Below, piece after piece: positions 11,476 through 21,078 of a stretch of 64,000 bases of DNA. Positions within the stretch are counted from its first letter, which is position 1; every line of letters begins with the position of its first letter. Source of the DNA: Setophaga petechia. Its lineage: Eukaryota > Chordata > Aves > Passeriformes > Parulidae. The stretch is from positions 248,001-312,000 of the forward strand of contig JANCRA010000065.1 in NCBI GenBank assembly GCA_024362935.1, given 5' to 3'. Made by a program: the position numbers and the translations under genes. The notes below the pieces were generated by a model. That model ran no database searches. It was given only the letters and a program-made list of their open reading frames with translations, and was not told the origin of the DNA.

Positions 11476-12035
11476 GTGTCAGGAACCAGAGTCGTGTCCC
11501 AGACCCCGCCATATTTGACCTATGTTTGAGCAGGTTGACAAGACAATGAAGAAAAGTATCTTGTTTAACAGGTGGGACCTTGACCCTTGAAAGACAAACA
11601 ATGTATTGGTTAATTGGTGGGCAGTCAAGCTTGGAAAGGGGAACAATGCATAATGGAGCCCTTGGTGGCAGGGAGTCATGGAGTCATCCTGAGCCATCAT
11701 CTCACAGCCAGCCATGTGTGAGCCGATGCTGTAACTGGGAAATTCCACCCCTGAGCAGGAGATACAAGGCCTTCTCACCCTTCCCCTGAGCTGGAAGGGT
11801 GAGAAGGATGAGATGCACAGCTTTTGATCCAGGGGATGTCCTGAAAGTGCACTGCCTACCTGCCCCTGCTGCCGAGCACCACGCTCCATCTCCTTCTCCT
11901 GCTCAGTGGATTTTTGGGAATCCAAGGGTTGGTATGTATTATTTGCTACTGCAACTAATGGAATAAATTTGCTTTGCAAGCCCAGTTGTTTCTTAGGTTC
12001 TTTTGTGCATGGATCTCCTCCTGAACCTGTGGCAA
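11476..12035 (+). mobile_element. Probable solo LTR with AATAAA
   Basis: The segment opens TGTCAGGAACCAGAG and carries GGAATAAATTTGC near its 3' end, followed by a U5-like stretch. The exact ends are uncertain. Between 11317 and 11475 nothing recognisable was seen. Confidence 0.35.
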
Positions 12036-12618
12036 CAACCACCAGGGACCTACAGGACACCCGTACTCTGATGTCAATAAATTCTGAGAAGTGACTGAAA
12101 TATGTCAATAAATTTGGGGTAATGTTTAGCCTGGGAGTTTCAGCAAAGTATTGAATATGTCTTAGTTCCATAGATACAGACTGGTAGGTGAGATTGCTGG
12201 GCATGCAGGGCTTAGGGAAGTGATTCCCTATGCACCCAGCACTGAAATAAAGTAATGCCTCCTTTCTAACCTTGAGCTGGCAGCAGGGATCGGGCCCTGC
12301 TTGGTGACTTTCATTTTGGCAACTTCTGTTAGCAGGTAAGAAGGGTCAAAATGAAACTTTTTCCAGCTGGTTTGTCCTTTTAGGCACCAAAGCTCTGTGC
12401 CATGGGTGGCCTGGGTGTGTGCAGAGCAATGCAGCCCCCACAAAGCCCTTGGTTTCCCCACAAGTTGCCAGTTTGACTGCTGCCAAAGGGGAAGGAAGGC
12501 AGAGATGTACAGGCACCAGAGCCCTGGGCATGTCCAATAAAGGGGCAAATATGTGAGGAGAGTTGTTAGGAAGCATTTCAGCTGTTATGCCAACTGTGGC
12601 TTCTCTCCTGGTTCTGTG

Positions 12619-13045
12619 TGTTCTAGATGAGTAATGCAATGGTTGGCTCTGACAATTAAGCAGTAGATGTTATGTGGATGTTCAAACGTGTAGTGATGAT
12701 ATTGTAAAATATCCTCCCATAGTCCTCTTTCCCGTCCCCCTTGTAACAGCCAAGGGAGTCAGGGCATTTGGGGAGGGCTGGTTTGGGACCAGCAGGCAGG
12801 GTGTAACAACACCTGACCTCCAGTCAAGATGCAAGAAAGTAATCTCCACCAATGGGCAGCAGAGAAAGAGTTGACTGACAAAACTTTTGGAGGAGCTAAG
12901 GGTATAAAAGTAAGAGCATCCTTTTTGTAGATGAACACATGACTGCTACTCATGGAGACTCCCAATGCTGCAATTTTTCCTTATTCAGTCCTTTCTTAAG
13001 GTTTAATAAACCTTTAAAAAGTTAAAGGACGGGTAGTTTCTCACA
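12619..13045 (+). mobile_element. LTR, family of TGTTCTAGATGAGTAATG
   Basis: Starts TGTTCTAGATGAG, has TATAAAAG near 12903 and AATAAACC near 13005, and ends GTTTCTCACA; 427 bases. The same-length copy is at 35251-35677 in the other arm. Related LTRs are at 52430-52612 (fragment) and 63405-63916. Confidence 0.65.
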
Positions 13046-13514
13046 TGGGCAATGCTGTGGGCCATTCTCTTGGTCTGGTTACCTTTGCTTGTGTCCCATC
13101 TGAGTGCTCAGTTGGGGTACAGGCTGTAGGTACTTGGGGCGCTCTTGGAGTTCCTCTTGGATCCCCTGAACAACAGGGTTTGGCCCATGAAAGGAATTTG
13201 TGCTGCTTTGTGATAGAGAAGAACTTCCGAAACCATTTTGTGTTTGCTGTAGGGAAGGTTGGTTATTGCTTTGCATAAATTCCCAGACCAACATGGAGCG
13301 TTTGCTTTGTGATGTCAGGGCACGGTTGCCACCTGGTCACAGTGCCATCAGAAGGGTGCCTTGGTGCACGGAAGGCCTGAGTGTCAGAGCAGCCCTAGGC
13401 CTTGCTCAGTTGAGGAGAACTTTCCTGGTTGGCGCCTTTGTCAGCGGGGAGCTGCCCACTGACAAGAGCTCTGTGTTTTCTCCTGTTGTGGTGAACTCCC
13501 ACAGCACTGCTACC

Positions 13515-14567
13515 ATGTTTCACCATCTGGCCACGGCAGCTTTTGCTGCCTATGGCATTACTTTTTCTGCCTACTACATGACACACTTCTACCGTAAGTA
13601 GAGGTTTCCCTTCTGCTTAGGTTAGGGTGTATCCTAACCTGGCTTTTGTGTGTTTTCCTGCTCTTTCTTGGTGACTGAGTTTCTGATTTTGAAACAGAAA
13701 GAGCATTAGGATGCCACTGGTTTGGTAAAGCTCCTGTCAAGGCGTTCAGCTAAAAGGGGGTGTCTGTAGCCACAGGGGCAGCATTTGCAGGGGAAGCTGC
13801 AGGGGTTCTGTTCCCTCCACGGGAGAGTCTGTGGCAGCAGAGTCTGTCATTTCTTCAGTTTGATGGGACAAGCAAGACACCTTTGAAAATGTAGACTGGC
13901 AGACCTTAAGAGAAGGCCTTCTAAAAACTCTGCAGTTGTTCCCAGAATTCAGGGAAAGCTTCTTTCTTTCTTTCTAAGATTTGTCATGAAGGGATTTGAC
14001 TGTCTGTCTTGACCTTTTACTGAGTGCTAAAATAGTTATTCCCTTGGAAAGGAAGTGCAAACTCTAAAGCAGTGAGTGTCTGCTCCTGAGCCCCAGAGGT
14101 GCTGCTGTGCTCTTCCACAATAGAACTGCCACAGCTCAGGGGGATTTTGGGAAGCTTTTCTGGGCAACTGTTTCCTGCAAGTTAATGAGAACTAGTGCAT
14201 GTTACTGATTGAATAAAAAAAGTCTTGAAGGAGAGGATTTTAGAAGCTGTTTTATTTGTTTGGTAGAACAGGCACATTGAATGTTGAAGAACAATTTGCA
14301 TTTTCTTGATCATATTTGTATTCATTTACTGGTTAAACAGCCCAAAGTGTAGGCACAGCCAAGAATATTGTCCTGATCCCTTTCTGGCTGTGTGAATGAA
14401 ATGTGTCTCCAGGAGGGAAGTTGTGAAACGGGAAATCATCTCTGTTTGGTTTGACTTGTTCTGTCGGATTCAGCAGCCCAGGCAGTTTTCTGACAGCATC
14501 TGGTTCATTTTCCCTTCCTACTACAGGTCACTTGAAGTGTGTATTCAGCAGTGTGGAAGATCCTGAG
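13515..14567 (+). CDS. Two-exon fragment of a small membrane protein, left arm
   Basis: Exon A (13515-13593) starts with ATG in a fair context (GCTACCATGT). It encodes a hydrophobic stretch beginning MFHHLATAAFAAYG that could be one membrane helix, and ends at a GTAAGT donor. Exon B (14527-14567) follows a CTACTACAG acceptor, continues in phase with RHLKCVFSSVEDPE and ends at GTGAGT. Exon phases match (1, then 0). The right arm carries the same pair with both splice sites kept and a 3-base in-frame difference in exon B. I do not recognise the family, and no later exon was found. Confidence 0.4.
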
Positions 14568-15039
14568 GTGAGTGAGAAAGGAACATTTCATATTTGTGGT
14601 GTTTAAGAATTGTAGAGGAAGATGTGAGCTTGGCCAGTAGCAGTAGACTGTAGAGGGCCAGCTAGGAAGGCTGAAAGAAAATCCATTTTCATGCCTGCAA
14701 AAACAATAACAAAGGCAGAGATAGATATTTTTAAATTTCCATCTCAGAGCTTTGAAGAACTAAAAACCTAGTTCTGCAAAGAGAACAATGCTTGCTGACA
14801 GCAGATAGGGAAATTTAACCAAGAGCAATTTCCTATACAGTTAATGTAGATCATTTTAATATAAACAGAGTGACTTAGAATCCTCTTCCTATCAAACTTT
14901 ATGATACCTACTTGGAACATGAGGTGGTAGACAAGGAAGGCCATCTTGCAATGGTGCCTGCTGTATCTGCAGTGCAATGGGCACCTTTGTGGCTGGGGAG
15001 CTGCGTGGGCCAAAAGGACGCAGGGCTGGCGGCCTTGAG

Positions 15040-15345
15040 CAGCTGAAGATGAGGCAGCGTGTGGCCAGGGGGCCAAGCAGGCCGAGGGCACGGTGGCCTG
15101 TGCCAGCAGCAGGGGGGCAGCAGGAACAGGGCAGGGAGCGTGGCCCTGTGCTGGGCAGCGCTGCGGCCACAGCTGGAGTGCTGTGTGCAGCTGTGGGCCC
15201 TGGGAAGCACAAAGCCATGGAGGGGCTGCAGCGTGTGCACACAAGGACAGGGCAGCTGGGCAAGGGGGTGCAGCACAAGGCCAGGGAGGAGGTGCTGAGG
15301 GAGCTTTGGCCTGGACAATGGGGGGCTCTTGAGGGACCTTCAGGG
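15040..15345 (+). mobile_element. CR1 LINE fragment, 3' reverse-transcriptase region
   Basis: The segment with GAGCAGCTGAAGATGAG, CTGGAGTGCTGTGTGCAGCT and CTGAGGGAGCTTTGGCCTGG follows the order of landmarks in the 3' part of the avian CR1 reverse-transcriptase frame. It is heavily decayed. A mirror copy lies at 32974-33279 (minus). Confidence 0.65.
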
Positions 15346-16811
15346 AGACTTCCATCGATCCCTGCATGACAATGCTCAGCACAAGGGCTGTTTCCCCACC
15401 AGACATCCCCTCACTGCATCCAAGGGCTTTAGACACTGGAGTGGCTGAAACTTCCATCTTGTGGTTTGTGGGTTTCCAAGGAGGAGAAGCCCTGTTCATT
15501 TTCTCTTTTTCCAGCAAGCAGGGATGCTTCTGCACAATCTTTTCTGCCCTTATCAAGCTCTGGAAGTCATTCTGCAGCCTTTGTGGAACTTGATGCAGAT
15601 GGAGCTTTTGGGTTTCCAGGCCTTGATGCATGGCCTTAAAGATCTCTTTGAGTTGAATAGTACCTGAGACTTTCTGCAGCCCAGGGAATCGGAGTGTGTT
15701 ATGTTTGGGAATTGAGCAGGAGATCAATGCTTTGCATTCCAGCTGTTCCTCAGAGATGACAGGAGCTGGGAGGGGCTGGGCTGCATTTCTGATTCCAGCC
15801 ACTTCAGCACCGTCAGTGTGCTTGAGTCTAAGAGAACTTGCCCGAGCACAGATGCACAGAGTGCAGTTCCCAGTGCAATGTTCTGGGTCTGATCCCTTTC
15901 CATAAGGTCCTACATGCTCCAGATTCCCCAAGAGTGTGCTTTTTTGAGCAACAGGAGAGAAATCCCAGGATTGCTGCTGACTGGGACACTGGCTACCAAG
16001 TTTTGATTTGTGTAGCAACAGAGAGGACAGTAAAGGGAGATTATAGTAGTGAGCTCTATCTGTCTATCTTCCGACCTATCTATTTAGTTAACATTTACAT
16101 AAATGAATCTTCCTGGCCCTGGTCCAAGGCAGTTGGAGGTGCAAAGGTCACCTAAAGCATCCCTTTCAGGAGAGGAATAGAGACATGTTCCCTCGACCAA
16201 TTCTAAGCAGGCAGAGATGTTTCCCCCTCCAGAGATGGTGGATTTTTCCCCTCAGAGTTGTTTTCCTCCTCTGGCCTCTTCTGCCCTCAAGTACCCAGTT
16301 AATTCTTTAAATTTCTGCCTGTCCTAGAGAGGTGGAACAATTCCATGTTTAGGTGGTGTTTGGTGACTCTGGTCATACATGCCACGCATTACATGGCACA
16401 TGGTTTCCTTCACTGGCATCCCCAGGGCTGTGTAAGTGCATTCGTTAATGGGGCCTTAGGAGAGTCTCTGTTACTGCTGGTCAGAATTCTCAGTTGACAA
16501 AAGAGGGAGAAGAAACACCTTGGTCCTCCTCCATATACTGAGGTGGCCATAGAGGTTCTCTGACTTCCATCTGAGGATCTTTCCATACATCCTTTTCTCC
16601 TGAATGACCCGGTTTTCTAACAAGAGTGTGGATGTCAGGAAGGAGGAATGCTGGTGCAGGCCTGAAGAGAACGTGAACTCCAGAAGTGTCTCCCACAAGG
16701 AGTGAGCTCACCCAGGAAGCCACCTGCAGAGCCAGGATGGAGCTGTGGGACAGGGCAGGGTGTCAGTCACTACTGAAAGACAAACTGGACATGTCAAAAG
16801 CTGAGGGAGGC

Positions 16812-17105
16812 TGTTGCTATAGGACAAGAAAGACCACAAGCACACCCGTTCTCAAGGTGAAAGGAAAAAAGGGACGTTTATTTTTCTGACTCCAATATTT
16901 ATAGTTTTACAAAGGTGACAGCGGATTGCAGGGTGACAGTGACACCTCTCCAATGACACTGGTTAAACCAACAGTCCATCAACTCTCTCCTCCTCCATCG
17001 AAGGAATGCAAACAGTAAGTTATTCACAAGAAAGTGCGTGAGAAAATTCCCTACAAGAATGTCAACATCAGAAGGCTTAGAAAATCTTAAAAAAACAGCG
17101 TCACA
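16812..17105 (-). mobile_element. ERV-A 3' LTR, left-arm copy
   Basis: On the minus strand it starts TGTGACGCTG and ends TATAGCAACA, 294 bases, exactly the length of the right-arm 3' LTR (31212-31505). About ten mismatches separate the two by eye. It contains TATAAATATT and AAAATAAAC signals. A purine tract precedes it on the minus strand. Confidence 0.85.
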
Positions 17106-17181
17106 TCTCACCCTTTTCTTTTCAAAAAAGAAAATAAGGAAAAGAAAATGAACGATGCGAAAAAGGAAACATGAACAATGT

Positions 17182-19025
17182 TCAGTGTCCATTTGCAGAG
17201 GAATCATCAGAGTGATCACTCTCATCATCTGCATCCAAGTCATCACTCAATGATTCACCCACCTGATGCCTTTCAGGTTGGTCACGGTTTCCATCCTGCT
17301 CGTCGGCTGGATTCTGCCTCTGCGGTTGCAGGTCAGGGCGAACACATTTCGAAGGTACCCAGCGTACCCCAGTATCTGTGGATACACAAGCATACCCGCG
17401 CCCCGAAGCGATAAGGTCATAGGGACCTTCCCACTGTTTGGTGACTAAATTCCGCACCCGAACCTTCGCCCGAGGCTGATGTGCCTCGTCCACAGCCTGC
17501 AACGAGAGATGGTGATTCAAAATGACAGGGTTATTTGAGTTCTGTGGGACAGTGAGATGATTAATTGTGCACAAAGCTTTTGCCAACCAACTGTGCGGGG
17601 TTTCACCCTGCATTCCCCATTTTTGTCTTTGAAGAACCCGCTTCAGAGTACCATGAGCGCATTCCACAATAGCCTGACCAGTGGGAGAATGAGGGATACC
17701 AAACTTGTGCGAGACACCCCACAACTGCAGGAACTGCCGCACCTTTTGCAATGCGTAAGCAGGACCATTGTCGGTTTTCTCAGCAGAAGGTGTGCCCAGA
17801 ACGGCAAAGGCCTGCCTCCAGTGGGCGAGGACATCACGGGCCTTCTCCCCAGTGTTAGCCGAAGCCCACATCGCAGAGGAGAACGTGTCCACCGTGACAT
17901 GCACATACTTGAACCGACCAAACTCGGCCATCTGGGTGACATCGGTCTGCCAAAACTCCAAGGCCCTAAGGCCCCTGGAATTTACTCCTGCTGGCAAAGG
18001 GGGAGCAAGTGCAAGGCAGTCATCACATGACTCAACAATGTCACGAGCCTCAGTTGGTCTCAGCTGAAACTGCTTCTGCAGAGTATGTGCATTTTGGTGG
18101 AAAAACCCATGCGATGCCTTGGCCTGCGCGAGTGTATCAGGCTGAGGCGCCACCCACGCTGGGTTAGCCAACTTGTCAGCCCTCGCGTTACCTTCCACGA
18201 TAAAGCCTGGCAAATCGGTGTGACTCCTCACATGCAGAACATAAAAGGGATGAACCTGGGCCTGAATGGCACACCACAAGGTCTTCAGTAGATGAAACAA
18301 GGCAGGATTACTGACCTCCTTCAAAACCGAATGACCCAAGCGCTGTGTGATATCAGCCACATAGGCGGAATCCGTGACCAAGTTGAAAGGTTCCTGGGAA
18401 AATTTCTCAAATGCCGTGACAGCAGCCCTCAATTCAACCAATTGGGCTGACCCATCCTCATGGCCTTCCAGAACCTGCCACTCAGATTCGTCCCTCCAGG
18501 TAACAGTGGCCTTTCCTGTTTTCCCTGAACCGTCAGTGAAGACGGTGGGTCCTTGCACAGGTTCCTGACTATTTTTGGGCCGCAAAGAAATTTGTGTGGA
18601 CTTTGCCATATGCAGTAGCCTATGACTGGGCAGATGATAAGTGATCTGCCCTGAAAAATTTTCCAGAGCACTCTGCAGGGACACGCTATTTGCAAAGCTC
18701 CAGTCAAAATCCTCCCGTTGCACCGGGAGTATGATCTTTGCGGGATCCACACCCATCAATTGCAAACACCATTGTTGGCATTTGATTATCAAATGAGCAA
18801 TCATTTCAAACAATGCAGTTGCCGTCTTCTGCGGCTGATGGGGCAGGAAGACCCATTCCAGAACGTGCAAGGAATCAGACCATTTGTCACTGCATTGGCC
18901 AATGATGCCCGTGGGATACGAACCTGGAGTGGTGATGAACACAGTGACATCAAGGAGGGGTCAATGCAATAAACTTGGCAAGCCGAAACAGCTCGCTGAA
19001 CCACCTCCAATGCCTCACATGCTTA
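17182..19025 (-). pseudogene. ERV-A pol 3' half (RNase H and integrase), left-arm copy
   Basis: A class II retroviral pol segment lies on the minus strand, open from about 18942 to 17182. It has an RNase H domain (FTDGSGK, TDSAYVAD, HVRSHTDLPG). The integrase has an HHCC zinc site (HGFFH, CDDC), catalytic-core motifs with all three acidic residues (TDVTQ, KTDNGPAY, VECAHG) and an acidic C-terminal tail. The reverse-transcriptase part is missing because similarity to the right arm stops at about 19025. No env follows; the frame ends 77 bases before the LTR. It is a fragment and cannot work alone. Confidence 0.85.
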
Positions 19026-19169
19026 TGAAGCCGTGGGGGTTCTTATTAGCGGAGCGTTGGCCCAAGACCTCTATCCCAGGAGGATAAGAGTCCCGGAGGC
19101 CAGCTCGCTCAAACCCAAGCCACGGGGGAGCTTTCCAGCCAGCAGGGTGATAACAGCTCTTATAGTGAT

Positions 19170-19512
19170 TGTCAGCTCTTTGGGATTTCAGCTGCTGCTA
19201 GGCTTGGCATCCCCAGGCATAGGCTTCAGGCAGACGGAGAGAGAGGAGAAGATGAGACACCGACTGTTCTACGGAGATGGTTTATTCTGGAAGATATGAA
19301 AGGACCCGGTTCTTCTTCTTCTAAGTTAGTAGGGTGCAGTAAGCTACATTTATACCCTTGGCCAGGCTCCAAACTTGACCAATGGGCAAAGGTTAGAAGG
19401 ACTACAAGTGACCAATAATAGCGTTAACAAGACTTTTCTCTTTATAAGGGTAGAAAGATAAGTTGTGAGTCTGGGGTCAGAACACCTCTCTGCTGCTGTG
19501 TCAGCATTCTCA
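19170..19512 (-). mobile_element. ERV-B 3' LTR
   Basis: On the minus strand it begins TGAGAATGCTGACACAGC directly after the env stop and contains a GGTATAAATG TATA box and an AGAATAAACC polyadenylation signal. The end was placed at GAGCTGACA by the CA rule, so 19170 is approximate. Confidence 0.6.
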
Positions 19513-19515
19513 TTG

Positions 19516-20816
19516 TTAAAGCCTCCACAGTGCCTTGGCCAGGCTTGTGGCGTTTACTACAATTCCACTTTCTGTTTTTATAAAAAAGGTGTTTGCTATG
19601 GTTCTTTTGAAACAGTGGACAAGATACGAGAACATAGCTAGTATAATAACAATTACAAGGAGAATTAACAACATTCCCTTAACCAAAGATGCAGCCCATC
19701 CTGTTAATCCCCACTGCCCAAAAGTTTCATTGACCCAGTCTGGGATTCTTTCTACTTTCAAGTCCTTCACGAGATCTTTCAGTTTCTGGATATTCACATG
19801 GATGGATTCTGAACGCAAAGAGAGGTTGAAGCAGCACATTCCTTCAAAGTCCTCACAGCCATGTCCGTGGGCAAGCAGCAGGAAGTCAATTGCTGCTCGA
19901 TTTTGGAGCGAAGCCTGTCTGGTGGTTTCTTCTTCCTTTAAGAGATCACTCAGGGCTGCAGATGTGGCATTAGCTTGTTTGCTGAGCCAGCACCCAAGGT
20001 GATTGATTTCACCGAGGGCTTTAGCCACAGCTGCCCAGGGTAAAAACAGTGACACAGCAATCTTTTTTGGTTTGTTCCAATCGTAAAATTTAGGATCACA
20101 ATTTTTATCAAATTCAGTGTAGGACCTTTTTAGGCGTTTTGATTCATTTTCCTTTTTCCATTTATGTAATAGAGTGATATTTGGAGTAAGGGTAGAAAGT
20201 CTTCCAAGGGTACAGGGACCTCCCTGGAGTTGGGAGGGGCTCCCAGCCCATACTCAGTCACCAGAGATGAGAAACATCCCCTTGGGTAATACTTTGGAAT
20301 GGAGGGAAGACACAGAAATTGCACGAGCCGTGTAATTGCGCCAGTCATGAGGGTTATAGGTTTTCTTCATTGGTGACACATTTTTTCGATATGTGTTTTT
20401 GTGTTGGTCAATTTCTGGCCAACTGGTTTTTGGACATCTAAAGTAAAATTTAACACAGTATATGGCTTGGAGGACCCCAACAGTTCCAATTCTTTGGGTT
20501 CCTCTCGAGCATCTGGTAGAATTTTTATCCACTCGTCCCAAGTATCAGCCACATTGGGTCTCTTACCTGTGGTGCGGAGGAGCTCTGAGTTATAGACAGG
20601 CCAGTCGTCTGCTGCAAAGGGAATTCCTACTAGACATGTAGAAAGTGGATTATCAATGCTTCCCATGGACAAGCACATGTTGCCCTGTTTTAATGTTTTT
20701 GCTAAGGTTACCCAGACATTATGGCTGGGCTGTGGGCTAATCCAGCCGAAGGCACACAGTACGGTGAGGAACATCCAGGCGGCGGTGAGAACAGCACCGA
20801 CGGAGATATTTTTCAT
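19516..20816 (-). pseudogene. ERV-B env, one frameshift and one nonsense codon
   Basis: The surface subunit starts at ATG 20816 with a signal-peptide-like hydrophobic segment. The frame changes at about 20450-20470, and a TGA at 20254-20256 interrupts the rest. The frame is then open through an RLKR furin-type cleavage site (20125-20136) and a complete transmembrane subunit. That subunit has a fusion-peptide-like start, the conserved [16 protein letters not shown] segment, a C-x6-CC disulfide motif (CEDFEGMCC) and a membrane anchor. The C-x6-CC layout and this segment resemble alpharetroviral (avian leukosis type) transmembrane subunits rather than betaretroviral ones. As it stands it could not give a full envelope. 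Confidence 0.8.
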
Positions 20817-21078
20817 CTTTGGGCAGGAATAGGGCTTCTGATAGGGAATATAAGCAGAATTTGTTATCTTTATGATGAGAGGAATTTCTGCCTTGTCCTT
20901 TTCTGTGTTGCCCTCCCCCCCCCTTTTTCTTTTAATTTCTAAGCTGCGCTAAGGGAGGAGGAGTGGGTTGAAGGTTAGGGGTTTTGAAGGTTAGGAAGAG
21001 GGAAGTAAAGGATTTTTAAAAATACAAAAAAACCACAGTGCAATAATGCATAATTCAGAGAACATTTTTGTGTTAAGG

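Larger units (their letters stand above)
12035..19025. repeat. Left arm of the large inverted repeat
   Basis: This segment is repeated in reverse complement at about 29296-36505; paired positions add up to roughly 48300-48320 throughout. Contents in order: LTR, two-exon membrane-protein fragment, CR1 piece, unassigned sequence, ERV-A 3' LTR and ERV-A pol 3' half. Relative to the right arm it lacks about 230 bases corresponding to 35836-36060. From 15350 to 16810 no gene is recognisable in it. Confidence 0.9.

Noticed and set aside
14768..16018. Long minus-strand open frame of about 416 codons in the left arm (and 359 in the right)
   Set aside because: It has no ATG at its start, runs antisense through the CR1 fragment and shows no domain. 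Its Ala/Pro/Cys-rich middle is the reverse reading of CR1.
17182..18942. An independent host gene with RNase H and integrase domains
   Set aside because: It is flanked by a polypurine tract and LTR and is the mirror of ERV-A pol, so it is a retroviral fragment rather than a host gene.
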